Assembly: GCF_007991755.1 (NCBI RefSeq)
Contig: NZ_BJYY01000022.1
Location: 62,001 to 126,000, forward strand
Source of the DNA: Cellulomonas aerilata
GTDB lineage: Bacteria; Actinomycetota; Actinomycetes; Actinomycetales; Cellulomonadaceae
DNA: 64,000 bases
Reading direction: 5' to 3'
Below the pieces are notes generated by a model that did not search any database, had not been told where the DNA came from, and saw nothing but the letters and a program-made list of their open reading frames with translations. The position numbers and the translations under genes are program-made. This document shows, piece by piece, positions 26,653 to 35,676 of the stretch; positions within the stretch are counted from its first letter, which is position 1, and every line of letters starts with the position of its first letter.

Positions 26653-27552
26653 TCAGCGGCCGCGGTGGTCGGCGCGCGCGGCCGCTCGCCGCTTGCGCGC
26701 GTACATGGCGGAGTCCGCCTCGTCGAGGAGCTGACGTCCGGTGGCGGCGCCTGCGGTGTGGACCGCGGCCCCGATGCTGACGGTGGTGCGGTACTCGGTG
26801 CCGTCGAGGGGCACCGGCTGCGCCAGGGACCGCTCGAGGTCCTCGACCACCGCGTCGACGCTGTCCTGCGCGAGCTCGACGGGCAGGTCCGTGAGCAGGG
26901 CGACGAACTCGTCCCCGCCCAGACGTGCGACGGCGTCCTGCGTGCGCAGGCTGCGTCGCAGCAGCCGGGAGACGTGCCGGAGGAACTCGTCGCCCACCAG
27001 GTGCCCGCGGGTGTCGTTGACCTTCTTGAAGTGGTCGACGTCGGCGAACAGCACGCCGACCGCCGTGCCGTTGCGCGCCGCCCGGGCGAGCTCGCGGTCG
27101 AGCTCCTCCACGAAGGCGGTGCGGTTGAGCAGTCCGGTCAGGGGGTCGTGCGTGGCGGCCTGACGTTCGGCCTCCCGCTCGGTCATCTCGTCGGTGACGT
27201 CGCGCTGGGTCGCCATGTAGTGGGTGATGCTGCCGGTGGCGTCGTGGACGGGGGAGATCCGCAGCTCGTTCCAGAACTCCGTGCCGTCGGCGCGGTAGTT
27301 CACGATCCGGCACTCGACCGGCTCCCCGGCGCGCACGGCGTCGCGGATCGCCCGCACCGTCCCGGGGTCGGTGGCGGGACCCTGCAGGAAGCGGCAGTTC
27401 GTCCCGACGGCCTCGGCCTCGGTGTACCCGGTGAGCTCGGTGAAGGCGGGGTTGACGTACACCACGGGCAGGTCCGGGGCGGACGCGTCGCAGATGACGA
27501 CCGTCGTGCGGGACGCCGCGACGCTCGCCATGATCAGGGCAGCGACCTCCAT
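26653..27552 (-). CDS. LOV-domain diguanylate cyclase (blue-light GGDEF protein)
   Basis: 299 residues from ATG 27552. A PAS domain of the LOV type spans about 5-120: VVYVNPAFTELTGY, then TNCRFLQGP with the photoactive Cys53, and NYRADGTEFWNELRISPV with flavin-binding residues, ending THYMATQRDVT. A short linker helix joins the GGDEF domain (about 135-290): DPLTGLLNR, FADVDHFKKVND, and the active site LGGDEF (212-216). An inhibitory site RTQD sits five residues before GGDEF. So it should make c-di-GMP under blue-light control, with product inhibition. GAGGTG six bases before this ATG decides the start; GTG 27672, nine bases after a TAGGCT box, would add 40 low-complexity residues. Confidence 0.88.
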   Translation of the reverse strand: MEVAALIMASVAASRTTVVICDASAPDLPVVYVNPAFTELTGYTEAEAVGTNCRFLQGPATDPGTVRAIRDAVRAGEPVECRIVNYRADGTEFWNELRISPVHDATGSITHYMATQRDVTDEMTEREAERQAATHDPLTGLLNRTAFVEELDRELARAARNGTAVGVLFADVDHFKKVNDTRGHLVGDEFLRHVSRLLRRSLRTQDAVARLGGDEFVALLTDLPVELAQDSVDAVVEDLERSLAQPVPLDGTEYRTTVSIGAAVHTAGAATGRQLLDEADSAMYARKRRAAARADHRGR

Positions 27553-27772
27553 CGGGCCCACCTCGCCTTCTGCGTTCGTCCGGGGCTGCCTGCTGGTGGC
27601 CGGGCGGGGCGCGTCGCCTGCGACCGTAGCCGGGGCGGCGCCCGTCGGCACGGTGTCCCGGGCATGGGGCACGCGACCGCGAGCCTAACGGCGCCCGGCG
27701 GGACGTGCCGCCGGCCGTGCGGGCACCCTCGCCCGCCCCGGGGCCACGCGGCGCCCGCACTACGCTGGCGCG

Positions 27773-29314
27773 GTGACTCCCGCCCCCACCGACACCCCGA
27801 CCGACACGCCCACCGGACGCGACGTCCGGGTGCGGTTCTGCCCCTCGCCGACCGGCACGCCGCACGTCGGGCTGATCCGCACCGCCCTGTTCAACTGGGC
27901 GTACGCGCGGCACACCGGCGGCACGTTCGTGTTCCGCATCGAGGACACCGACGCCGCCCGGGACAGCGAGGAGAGCTACCGGCAGCTGCTCGACGCGCTG
28001 CGCTGGCTCGGCCTGGACTGGGACGAGGGCGTCGAGGTCGGCGGGCCGCACGAGCCGTACCGGCAGTCGCAGCGGATGGACCTCTACCGCGACGTCGTCG
28101 AGCGCCTCGTCGCCGGCGGGTACGCCTACGAGTCCTTCTCCACGCCCGAGGAGATCGAGTCGCGCCACCGCGCCGCCGGGCGCGACCCCAAGCTCGGCTA
28201 CGACGGCGCCGACCGGCACACGACGGAGGAGGAGAAGGCCGCTTTCCGCCGCGAGGGCCGCGCGCCCGTGCTGCGCCTGCGCATGCCGGACGACGACGTC
28301 ACGTTCACCGACCTCGTGCGCGGCGACGTGACCTTCCGGGCGGGCTCGGTGCCCGACTACGTGATCGTGCGCGGCAACGGCCAGCCGCTCTACACGCTGG
28401 TCAACCCAGTCGACGACGCCCTCATGGGCATCACCCACGTGCTGCGCGGGGAGGACCTGCTGTCCTCCACCCCCCGCCAGGTCGCCCTCTACCGCGCGCT
28501 GCTCGACATCGGCGTCGCCACGGTGATGCCGCTGTTCGGGCACCTGCCGTACGTCATGGGGGAGGGCAACAAGAAGCTCTCCAAGCGCGACCCCGAGTCG
28601 AACCTCTTCCTGCACCGCGAGCGCGGGTTCACCCCCGAGGGGCTGCTCAACTACCTCGCGCTGCTCGGCTGGGGCCTGAGCCACGACCGGGACGTCTTCA
28701 CGGTCGAGGAGATGGTCGAGGCGTTCGACATCGTCGACGTGAACCCCAACCCGGCCCGCTTCGACCTCAAGAAGGCCGAGGCGATCAACGCCTCGCACGT
28801 GCGGCTCATGTCGCCCGAGGAGTTCCGGGACCGGCTGGTCCCGTACCTGCACCGCGCGGGCCTGGTCGCCGGGGACTCGTACGCCGACCTGCGGCCCGAG
28901 CACCGCGCCCTGCTGGACGCCGGCGCCCCGCTCGTCCAGGAGCGCATGACGCTGCTCGGCGAGGCCCCCGGCATGCTGGGCTTCCTGTTCGTCGCCGACG
29001 ACGCCGTCGTGCTCGAGGCCGAGGCCGTCGGCGCCCTGCGCGAGGAGGCGCCCGCGGTCCTCGACGCCGCGCTGACCGCGCTGGAGCCGATCCCGGCCGA
29101 CGGCTTCACCGCCGAGCCGGTGCAGGACGCCCTCAAGGCGGCCCTCGTCGACGGGCTCGGCATCAAGCCGCGGTTCGCCTACACCCCGCTGCGCACCGCC
29201 GTGTCCGGCCGGCGCGTGTCGCCGCCGCTGTTCGAGTCGATGGAGATCCTCGGCAAGGACGCCTCGCTGGCCCGGCTGCGGCGTCTGCGCGCGACCCTCG
29301 GGGACGCCGGGTGA
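27773..29314 (+). CDS. gltX: Glutamyl-tRNA synthetase
   Basis: Charges tRNA-Glu (and, in most actinobacteria, tRNA-Gln before amidation). 513 residues. Class I signatures: [21 protein letters not shown] (HIGH-like) at about 22-42, [10 protein letters not shown], and the KLSKRDP loop (KMSKS equivalent, about 265). The C-terminal anticodon-binding helical domain covers about 330-510. N-terminal residues 4-13 are a small [10 protein letters not shown] repeat. TACGCT (27761-27766) ends six bases before GTG 27773: leaderless. The next gene overlaps the stop by four bases. Confidence 0.97.
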   Translation: MTPAPTDTPTDTPTGRDVRVRFCPSPTGTPHVGLIRTALFNWAYARHTGGTFVFRIEDTDAARDSEESYRQLLDALRWLGLDWDEGVEVGGPHEPYRQSQRMDLYRDVVERLVAGGYAYESFSTPEEIESRHRAAGRDPKLGYDGADRHTTEEEKAAFRREGRAPVLRLRMPDDDVTFTDLVRGDVTFRAGSVPDYVIVRGNGQPLYTLVNPVDDALMGITHVLRGEDLLSSTPRQVALYRALLDIGVATVMPLFGHLPYVMGEGNKKLSKRDPESNLFLHRERGFTPEGLLNYLALLGWGLSHDRDVFTVEEMVEAFDIVDVNPNPARFDLKKAEAINASHVRLMSPEEFRDRLVPYLHRAGLVAGDSYADLRPEHRALLDAGAPLVQERMTLLGEAPGMLGFLFVADDAVVLEAEAVGALREEAPAVLDAALTALEPIPADGFTAEPVQDALKAALVDGLGIKPRFAYTPLRTAVSGRRVSPPLFESMEILGKDASLARLRRLRATLGDAG

Positions 29315-30060
29315 GCGCCCGGGCGGCCGACCGGCCGTTCGACGGCGTCCTGTTCGACATCGACGACACGCTCGTCGACACCCGCGGAGCCTTCGCGGCC
29401 GCGCTCGGCGTGGTCGCTGAGCGGTTTCTGCCGCACCTGCCCGCCGGGCGCCACCCCGAGCTGCTCACCCACTGGCGCGCCGACGCCGCCGGTCACTACT
29501 CGCGCTACACGCGCGGGGAGGTCGGCTACCGCGAGCAGCGCCTCGCGCGCGCGAACGCGATGCACGCGGCGTTCGGCGGCTCGATGCTCGACGACGACGG
29601 CTTCACCACCTGGGACGAGGTCTTCGAGGAGGCGTTCCGCACGGCGTGGGAGCCGCACGACGACGCCGCCGCGGCGGTCGACGAGCTGCGCGGCCTCGGC
29701 GTGGCCGTCGGCGCGCTGTCGAACGCGTCGGTCGACTACCAGAGCCTGAAGCTGGAGCGCGTGGGTCTCGCCGAGACGGTGCCCATGCTCGTCGGGGTGG
29801 ACACGCTCGGGTTCGGCAAGCCCGACGCGCGGGTGTTCGTCGAGGCCTGCCGGCGGCTCGGCACCGACCCGTCCCGGACCGCGTACGTGGGCGACGAGCT
29901 GGACGTCGACGCGGTCGCCGCGCGCGCCGCGGGGCTGACCGGCGTCTGGCTCGACCGGCCGGGGCCCCGGCGGGTGCCGGTGTCGGCCGCGGAGATCGCC
30001 ACGTCCGGCGTGCTCGTGGTCAGCGGTCTGGCGGAGCTCCCCGGGGCGCTCGGGCTGTGA
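29311..30060 (+). CDS. HAD-superfamily hydrolase
   Basis: 249 residues. HAD motif [10 protein letters not shown] (Asp nucleophile near residue 16, Asp18 acid), a helical C1 cap (about 25-95), motif II ALSNAS, motif III lysine in [10 protein letters not shown], and motif [15 protein letters not shown]. Likely a small-molecule phosphatase; substrate unknown. GTG start overlaps the gltX stop (GTGA), so it is cotranslated with glutamyl-tRNA synthetase. Confidence 0.88.
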   Translation: MSARAADRPFDGVLFDIDDTLVDTRGAFAAALGVVAERFLPHLPAGRHPELLTHWRADAAGHYSRYTRGEVGYREQRLARANAMHAAFGGSMLDDDGFTTWDEVFEEAFRTAWEPHDDAAAAVDELRGLGVAVGALSNASVDYQSLKLERVGLAETVPMLVGVDTLGFGKPDARVFVEACRRLGTDPSRTAYVGDELDVDAVAARAAGLTGVWLDRPGPRRVPVSAAEIATSGVLVVSGLAELPGALGL

Positions 30061-30105
30061 GGTCCCGCGCGGGGGTCGCCGCCGGCCCCGGCGCCGGGGC
30101 TCGAC

Positions 30106-30121
30106 CATGACATCCGTCATG
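30106..30121. promoter_or_regulatory. Candidate response-regulator operator before the ABC operon
   Basis: CATGAC ATCC GTCATG, a perfect 6-bp inverted repeat with four-base spacer, about 80 bases upstream of the ABC ATPase start. Half-sites of the TGAC/GTCA type are usual for NarL-family regulators of ABC/two-component operons; the operon ends with such a regulator. Confidence 0.5.
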
Positions 30122-30199
30122 CCCGACCCGTGCGGCCCTCACCGGGACCGGTGACGGGCGCCACTGCCGCCCGGCGCCGACGGCCGGGAGCGTGGAGCC

Positions 30200-31258
30200 A
30201 TGGACCCCACCGACCACGTCATCACCGTCCGAGGCCTGCACCGCACCTACGGCGCCGGCCGTGACTCCTTCGACGCCGTCCGCGGCGTGGACCTGCACGT
30301 CCGGCCGGGCGAGCTGTTCGCCCTGCTGGGCACCAACGGCGCCGGCAAGACGTCACTCCTCGAGGTCGTCGAGGGACTCGCGCCGGCGACCCGCGGCGAG
30401 GTCCGCGTCTTCGGGCTGGACCCCTACCGGCAGCGCGCCCGGATTCGCCCGCGCACCGGGATCATGCTGCAGGAGGCGGGCTTCCCGTCCGACCTGACGA
30501 CGGCGGAGACCGCCCGCATGTGGGCGGGCACGCTCGGCGACCCGATGCCGGTCGCCGAGGCGCTGGAGCTGGTCGGGCTGCGCGGCCGCGCCGGCGTCCC
30601 GGTCGCGTCGCTGTCCGGCGGGGAGCGGCGCCGGCTCGACCTGGCGCTCGCGCTGCTCGGGCGTCCCGCGGTGCTGTTCCTCGACGAGCCGACCACGGGG
30701 CTGGACCCGCAGTCGCGCCGGGACGCCTGGGAGCTCGTGCGCCGCCTCCTCGACGAGGGCACGACCATCGTCCTGACGACGCACTACCTCGAGGAGGCCG
30801 AGCGGCTCGCCGACCGTCTCGCGATCATGCACGCCGGACGCGTCGTGCGGACCGGGACCGTCGCCGACATCGTCGCCGGGGAGCCCGCGCGCATCCGCTT
30901 CCGGACGACCGCCCCCGACCTGCGGGACGCCGCCCGGCTCGCCGCCCTGCCGGCGCTCGCCGCGCCGCCGCGGTCCGACGCCACGGGTGTCGAGCTCACC
31001 TCCACGGACCTCCAGGCGACCCTCACGCGTCTGCTCGTGCAGGCGGACGGCGCCGGTGCGGTCCTCACCGACCTGGACGCCAGCCCCGCCTCGCTGGAAC
31101 GCGCGTTCCTGGCCGTCGCCGCCGGCGGCGCGGGCGGGGTCGGCGACGCCGCCGACCCCGGTGATGCCCACGCACCCGGTGGGTCCGACCGAACCCGCAG
31201 CACCCGCAGCGCCACCGGCCGCCGCCGGGGCGCCCCGCTCGAGAGGACCTCCCGATGA
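30200..31258 (+). CDS. ABC-2 type transporter, ATP-binding protein
   Basis: 352 residues. Walker A GTNGAGKTS (about 44-52; Thr replaces the usual Pro), Q-loop MLQEAGF, signature LSGGERRRLDLA, Walker B AVLFLDEPTTGLD, H-loop LTTHYLEEAERLA. After residue about 225 a non-catalytic domain follows, with an Ala/Gly/Arg-rich tail. The DrrA/CcmA-type subgroup exports drugs, lipids or antimicrobials. ATG 30200; permease start overlaps its stop. Operon: ATPase, permease, kinase, regulator. Confidence 0.9.
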   Translation: MDPTDHVITVRGLHRTYGAGRDSFDAVRGVDLHVRPGELFALLGTNGAGKTSLLEVVEGLAPATRGEVRVFGLDPYRQRARIRPRTGIMLQEAGFPSDLTTAETARMWAGTLGDPMPVAEALELVGLRGRAGVPVASLSGGERRRLDLALALLGRPAVLFLDEPTTGLDPQSRRDAWELVRRLLDEGTTIVLTTHYLEEAERLADRLAIMHAGRVVRTGTVADIVAGEPARIRFRTTAPDLRDAARLAALPALAAPPRSDATGVELTSTDLQATLTRLLVQADGAGAVLTDLDASPASLERAFLAVAAGGAGGVGDAADPGDAHAPGGSDRTRSTRSATGRRRGAPLERTSR

Positions 31259-32091
31259 CCACGTCCACCACCGCCGCGATGCCCGCGGCCGCCCGGCCGG
31301 CTCCCGCCCGTCGGCCCGCACCCGCCCGGGTGTGGTCCCTGGCGCGGGCGGAGATCCTGCTGCTGGTCCGCAACCGGACTGCGCTGTTCAACGCGCTCGC
31401 GGTCGCCCCGGCGACCGTGGCGTTCCTGGCCTGGATCGGCGCGGGCTCGTTCCCCGGGGCCGGCGGGGGAGCCGAGGCGACCGCGACGTTCCTGCTGACC
31501 GTGCTGGCGGCGATCGCGCTGGTCTTCGTCGTCTACTACAACCTCACCACGACCCTCGTCGCCCGCCGGGAGGAGCTCGTGCTCAAGCGCCTGCTCAGCG
31601 GCGAGGTGTCCGCCACCGAGATCGTCGCGGCGTGCGCGACGCCCGCGGTCGCCGTCGTCCTCGGCCAGCTCGTGCTGGGCGCGGTCGCCGTCGGCGTCTG
31701 GTTCACGGTGCCGGACGTCGCCGACCCGCTGTGGCTGCTCCTGGGGCTCGCGGGCGGCACCGTGGTGTTCGTGCTGCTGGCCGTCGTGAGCTCCGGCCTG
31801 ACGCGGACCGTCGAGTCCGCCCAGCTGACCACGCTGCCGGTGATCATGCTGACCATGGTCCTGTCGGGCTTCACCGTGCCGCTGGAGGCCCTGCCGGACG
31901 TCGTCGGCACGATCGCGTCGTGGACGCCGATGTACCCCGTCGTCGCCCTCGTCGAGGCGGGCCTCGGTGCCGGCCCGGCAGCGGGCGGGACCCTGACCGC
32001 CGTCGGGCAGCCCCTCCTGTGCCTGGCGCTCTGGACCGTCGCGGGCCTCGGGGGTGCACGCCGGTGGATGCGCTGGGAGCCCCGCCGCTGA
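31255..32091 (+). CDS. ABC-2 type transporter, permease
   Basis: 278 residues, six predicted transmembrane helices in the ABC-2 arrangement, with the RARAEILLLVRNRTALFN amphipathic start, RREELVLKRLLSGEVSATEI (coupling region after helix two), and the conserved end MLTMVLSGFTVPLEALPDVVGTIASWTPMYPVV. Partner of the preceding ATPase (ATGA overlap). 99 bases separate it from the kinase gene, in which I see only a GC-rich stretch and the kinase ribosome site. Confidence 0.9.
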   Translation: MTTSTTAAMPAAARPAPARRPAPARVWSLARAEILLLVRNRTALFNALAVAPATVAFLAWIGAGSFPGAGGGAEATATFLLTVLAAIALVFVVYYNLTTTLVARREELVLKRLLSGEVSATEIVAACATPAVAVVLGQLVLGAVAVGVWFTVPDVADPLWLLLGLAGGTVVFVLLAVVSSGLTRTVESAQLTTLPVIMLTMVLSGFTVPLEALPDVVGTIASWTPMYPVVALVEAGLGAGPAAGGTLTAVGQPLLCLALWTVAGLGGARRWMRWEPRR

Positions 32092-32190
32092 CCCGCACCG
32101 GCGGCACCGGCAGCACCGCCGGTGCCGCGGCACCGGCGCCCGACGCCGGCGCACGCCCTCCCTGGCCCCGCTGCCTGGGAGGGTGAGCCC

Positions 32191-33585
32191 ATGACCGGCA
32201 TGCTGACCGCCTGGCAGCGGCAGACCGACCCCGAGCGGGTCGACATGTACACCCGCTGGACGATCTACCTGCTGCTGGCCAGCGCACCGCTGGTCGCCCT
32301 GTCCCTGACCTCCGGGCTCACCACCCGCGCCGCCGCGGTGTTCGTCACGCTCACGGTCGCGCAGACGGTCGCGGCGGTGGGTGTCGTCCGGGCGGCGCTG
32401 GTCCGGCTGGTGACCGGCGCGCCGCTGTCGCGCCCGTGGCTGGCCGCGCTCGCAGCCACGACCCTCGGCGCCCTGGGGGTCGCGGTCGCCGCCCTGCCGC
32501 TGACCGGCGACCTCGACCAGCCGGTCCGCTCGCTAGCCCTGCTCGTGACGCTCGCCCTGGCCCTGATGGCCGTGGCGCCCGTGCTGGGTGTGCGCACCCT
32601 GGGGCTGTGCGGCGTCGGCGTCGGCGTCGTGGTCGCGGTCACCGAGGTCGCGGCCGGTCGGGAGGGCGCCTGGGTCGTCGGCGTGCTGTGCGTCCTGGTC
32701 GTGTGGGGGATGGCGGTCAGCTTCCGGATCTCGGGCTGGATGCTCGCGGTCGTGTGGGAGCAGGAGCGCTCGCGGACCGTGCACGCCCGGCTCGCGGTGG
32801 CGGAGGAGCGCCTGCGCTTCTCCCGTGACCTGCACGACGTCGTCGGCCGCACGCTGTCCGCCATCGCGGTGAAGAGCGAGCTCGCCGCCGAGCTGGCACG
32901 GCGCGGGCAGGACGGCGCCGTCGAGCAGATGGCCGAGGTCCGCGACCTCGCGCAGGAGTCGCTGCGGGAGGTCCGCGGGGTCGTCTCCGGTCTGCGGACG
33001 GCCGACCTCGCCGCCGAGCTCACCGGGGCACGGTCCGTGCTGCGCTCCGCCGGGATCGACACGCGCGTCGTGGGGGAGGGCACGGCGCTGCCCGACGACG
33101 TCCAGCGCGCCCTGGCCTGGGTGGTGCGCGAGGCGGTCACGAACGTCGTCCGGCACGCGCACGCCCGGCGCTGCACCATCGACCTCGACGTGATCGGCAC
33201 CGGCGCACCCAGCAGCGCCGGCAGGCACGGCCGGCACGACCGCGCGGTCGCCGTCCTCACCATCACCAACGACGGGCTGACGGACGACGGCGGCACGGGT
33301 GAGGGCGGCACGGGCGAGGGCGGCACGGGCGAGGGCGGCACGGGCGGTGGCACGACCAACGGCCTCTCGGGGGAGGGCCGCACCGCCGACGGTGGCACCG
33401 GCGACGGCCTCGTCAGCGACGGCGTCGCCGCCGTCCGGCCGGGCACCACCGGCTCCGGCCTGGTCGGTCTCACCGAGCGGCTGGCGGAGGTCGGCGGCTC
33501 CCTGACCGCCACCGCCGACGGCGACCGGTTCACCCTGCGCGCCACCGTCCCGCTGCCGGCGGCTGACAGCATGGCCGCACGATGA
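32191..33585 (+). CDS. NarL-type sensor histidine kinase with a repeat-expanded ATP lid
   Basis: 464 residues. Five to six helices (about 25-190) with no large extracellular domain, then a HisKA_3 dimerization box with the phosphoacceptor His in FSRDLHDVVGRTLSAIAVK, and a HATPase domain: N box REAVTNVVRHAHA, G1 ITNDG, G2 GSGLVGLTERL. Between G1 and G2 (about 366-418) lies a Gly/Thr-rich insert of about 50 residues with four GEGGT repeats (15-base units), where related kinases have only a short ATP lid. Such kinases without a sensor domain often sense the adjacent transporter. GGGAGGGTGAGCCC precedes ATG 32191. Confidence 0.9.
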   Translation: MTGMLTAWQRQTDPERVDMYTRWTIYLLLASAPLVALSLTSGLTTRAAAVFVTLTVAQTVAAVGVVRAALVRLVTGAPLSRPWLAALAATTLGALGVAVAALPLTGDLDQPVRSLALLVTLALALMAVAPVLGVRTLGLCGVGVGVVVAVTEVAAGREGAWVVGVLCVLVVWGMAVSFRISGWMLAVVWEQERSRTVHARLAVAEERLRFSRDLHDVVGRTLSAIAVKSELAAELARRGQDGAVEQMAEVRDLAQESLREVRGVVSGLRTADLAAELTGARSVLRSAGIDTRVVGEGTALPDDVQRALAWVVREAVTNVVRHAHARRCTIDLDVIGTGAPSSAGRHGRHDRAVAVLTITNDGLTDDGGTGEGGTGEGGTGEGGTGGGTTNGLSGEGRTADGGTGDGLVSDGVAAVRPGTTGSGLVGLTERLAEVGGSLTATADGDRFTLRATVPLPAADSMAAR

Positions 33586-34187
33586 TCCGCATCCTGCTCG
33601 CCGACGACGAGACCCTCATCCGCGACGCCCTGGCCGGACTGCTCGGGCTCGAGGACGACCTGGAGGTGGTCGCCACGGCGGCGTCCGGGACGGAGGCGGT
33701 GGACGCCGGCCGCCGGCACCGGCCGGACGTCGCAGTCCTGGACCTGCAGATGCCCGGGCTGGACGGCATCGCCGCCGCGCAGCGGCTCTCGGCCGAGGTG
33801 CCCGGCTGCCGGACCGTCATCGTGACCAGCCACGGGCGGCCCGGGCACCTCAAGCGCGCCCTCACGGCGGGGGTCGCGGGGTTCCTGCCGAAGACCGTGT
33901 CCGCACGCGTGCTCGCCGACGTCGTCCGGCAGGTGCACGCCGGCGGCCGGTACGTCGACCCCGAGCTCGCCGCGGAGGCGATCAGCGCGGGGGAGTCACC
34001 CCTGACGCCGCGCGAGGCCGACGTGCTCGAGCTCGCCGCCGGCGGCGCCGGCGTGGAGGAGATCGCCCAGCGCGCGCACCTGAGCCCCGGCACGGTGCGC
34101 AACTACCTGTCGGCGGCGGTCACCAAGCTCGGTGCGGCGAACCGGCACGAGGCCGTCCACGTGGCCCGCCGGCACGGCTGGATCTGA
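33582..34187 (+). CDS. NarL/LuxR-family response regulator
   Basis: 201 residues. Receiver domain (about 1-120): acidic pocket ADDE, phosphoacceptor Asp in VAVLDLQMPGLDG (about 52), Thr/Ser in VTSHG, Lys in LPKTV. LuxR-type HTH at about 140-200: LTPREADVLELAAGGAGVEEIAQRAHLSPGTVRNYLS. Start overlaps the kinase stop (ATGA). Probable target: the CATGAC palindrome ahead of the operon. Confidence 0.93.
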   Translation: MIRILLADDETLIRDALAGLLGLEDDLEVVATAASGTEAVDAGRRHRPDVAVLDLQMPGLDGIAAAQRLSAEVPGCRTVIVTSHGRPGHLKRALTAGVAGFLPKTVSARVLADVVRQVHAGGRYVDPELAAEAISAGESPLTPREADVLELAAGGAGVEEIAQRAHLSPGTVRNYLSAAVTKLGAANRHEAVHVARRHGWI

Positions 34188-34252
34188 CGCCGCACGACGG
34201 CTGTCACGGCGGGTGCCCTTCGTCACGTTCCGCCGCCCGAGCGCCACGAGGT

Positions 34253-34282
34253 TTGGTCCGTGCCGCCCGGCTCGGGTAACGT
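34253..34282 (+). promoter_or_regulatory. Predicted tRNA-Gln promoter
   Basis: TTGGTC (34253-34258) and TAACGT (34277-34282) with an 18-base spacer, about 78 bases before the mature tRNA-Gln. No gene lies between the response-regulator stop and this site. Confidence 0.5.
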
Positions 34283-34359
34283 CTCTCCCCGGTACGAAGT
34301 CCACCGCACCTCGACGGGTCCTCACGGGCACGGCGGGCGCACCGGACGGGTTACCCCCA

Positions 34360-34431
34360 TGGGGTATGGTGTAATTGGCAACACAACGGTTTCTGGTACC
34401 GTCATTCTAGGTTCGAGTCCTGGTACCCCAG
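34360..34431 (+). tRNA. tRNA-Gln (CTG anticodon)
   Basis: 72-base cloverleaf: acceptor TGGGGTA/TACCCCA, D arm with AATTGG, anticodon stem ACGGT/ACCGT around loop TTCTGGT (anticodon CTG), T arm with GGTTCGAGTCC. CCA is not encoded; discriminator base G. Confidence 0.95.
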
Positions 34432-34540
34432 CGCGAGGCAGTGCCAGTACGTGCCGGTCTCCGGCCCGGACATCCGGTACAGTCTCCACCCGTGGTTCCC
34501 CGCGAGATCGGCTCCGGCCCTTCTCGCGGATTGCTGCAAG

Positions 34541-34613
34541 GCCCCCGTTGTGTAGCGGCCTAGCACGCCGCCCTCTCACGGCGGTAGCGCCGGTTCGAAT
34601 CCGGTCGGGGGTA
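34541..34613 (+). tRNA. tRNA-Glu (CTC anticodon)
   Basis: 73-base cloverleaf: acceptor GCCCCCG/CGGGGGT (closing G-U), anticodon stem CCGCC/GGCGG around loop CTCTCAC (anticodon CTC), T arm CCGGTTCGAATCCGG. CCA not encoded. A TACAGT at 34478-34483 may be its own -10 box. Confidence 0.95.
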
Positions 34614-34618
34614 CGCAC

Positions 34619-34650
34619 GAAGGCCCGGTCACCTCGGTGGCCGGGCCTTC
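34619..34650 (+). terminator. Hairpin terminator after tRNA-Glu
   Basis: GAAGGCCCGG (34619-34628) with CCGGGCCTTC (34641-34650), extended by CACC/GGTG inside. Starts five bases after the tRNA. T-poor tail (GCCGTTCC), as is usual in GC-rich actinobacteria. Confidence 0.75.
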
Positions 34651-34672
34651 GCCGTTCCTGCGGTCCGCCGCC

Positions 34673-34825
34673 GCCGAGTGCGACGTGCTGGTCGGTCCGT
34701 CGCTGCGTCTGCGGACGTGACCGCGCCCGGGCGGGCCGAGTGCGACGTCCCGGACCGTCCGTCGCCGCCGAGTGCGACGTGCTGGACCCTTCTGGGTGAC
34801 CGAAAGGTCCAGGACGTCGCACTCG
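34673..34825 (+). repeat. Palindromic repeat array C (GAGTGCGACGT family)
   Basis: Three forward half-elements (starting near 34673, 34735 and 34767) and one reverse (34806-34825). The third forward and the reverse copies pair over 18 of 19 positions. This makes up most of the 307-base gap between the tRNA-Glu terminator and the end of the IclR gene; the rest (34826-34920) shows nothing further. Confidence 0.85.
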
Positions 34826-34920
34826 ACGCAGGGGGCAGGGCGCGGGGGGCCGGGGTAGCGGAGGGCGGAGGGTGTGGAGGGCGGACGGGTGCGGGTCGCG
34901 GGACGCGGTACGGGCGTGGC

Positions 34921-35640
34921 CTACTCGCCGGTGCGGCGCAGGACCTCGGTGAGGCGGTTCGCGGCGGCCACCACGGCGCCGGCGTGCAGGCGGCCGGGCT
35001 GGCGGCTGAGCCGCTCCACCGGACCGGAGATCGACACCGCGGCGACCACGCGGCCGGACGGCCCCCGCACCGGGGCGGACACCGAGGCGACGCCGGCCTC
35101 GCGCTCGGACACCGACTGCGCCCATCCACGGCGCCGGACGCCGGAGAGGATCGTCGCGGTGAACTTCGCTCCCTGCAGCCCGCGGTGCAGCCGGTCCGGC
35201 TCCTCCCACGCGAGCAGGATCTGGGCGGCCGACCCGGCCTGCATGGACAGCGACGCGCCGACCGGGATGGAGTCGCGCAGGCCGATCGGCCGTTCGGCGG
35301 CCGCCACGCAGATGCGCTGGTCGCCCTGCCGCCGGTACAGCTGGGCGCTCTCGCCGGTGTGGTCGCGCAGCGCGGTGAGCACCGGACCGGCGGCGGCCAG
35401 CAGCCGGTCCTCGCCCGCGGCGGTCGCGAGCTCGGAGAGCCGCGGACCGAGCACGAATCTTCCCTGCATGTCGCGGGTCACCAGCCGATGGTGCTCGAGG
35501 GCGACGGCGAGCCGGTGTGCGGTGGGTCGGGCGAGGTGGGTGGCGGCGACGAGCTGGGCGAGCGTCGCCGGGCCGGCCTCGAGGGCACTGAGTACCGACG
35601 CGGCCTTGTCCAGGACGCCGACTCCGCTAGAGTTGTCCAT
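34921..35640 (-). CDS. IclR-family regulator divergent from leuCD (NdgR/LtbR type)
   Basis: 239 residues. Winged HTH at about 8-68 (LDKAASVLSALEAGPATLAQLVAATHLARPTAHRLAVALE) and an IclR effector domain at about 75-235 with RLHRGLQ... and VSAPVRGPSGRVVAAVSISGP. In corynebacteria and streptomycetes the IclR protein in this position (LtbR, NdgR, AreB) controls leuCD; the same divergent arrangement is seen here, so that role is inferred. Promoters of both genes lie in the 107-base gap, which holds a palindrome. Confidence 0.9.
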   Translation of the reverse strand: MDNSSGVGVLDKAASVLSALEAGPATLAQLVAATHLARPTAHRLAVALEHHRLVTRDMQGRFVLGPRLSELATAAGEDRLLAAAGPVLTALRDHTGESAQLYRRQGDQRICVAAAERPIGLRDSIPVGASLSMQAGSAAQILLAWEEPDRLHRGLQGAKFTATILSGVRRRGWAQSVSEREAGVASVSAPVRGPSGRVVAAVSISGPVERLSRQPGRLHAGAVVAAANRLTEVLRRTGE

Positions 35641-35649
35641 AGGACGATA

Positions 35650-35676
35650 TTGGCGTCTCGATGCGTGAGACGCAAG
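35650..35676. promoter_or_regulatory. Candidate IclR (LtbR/NdgR-like) operator between the regulator and leuCD
   Basis: GCGTCTC (35653-35659) and GAGACGC (35667-35673), perfect 7-bp arms with seven-base spacer, flanked by TTG and CAA that extend the symmetry. It sits 10-35 bases upstream of the regulator start and about 75 bases before leuC, so one bound dimer could act on both promoters. Confidence 0.65.

Noticed and set aside
34253-34920. Additional RNA genes near the two tRNAs
   Set aside because: No third cloverleaf; the downstream hairpins belong to the terminator and the dispersed repeat family.
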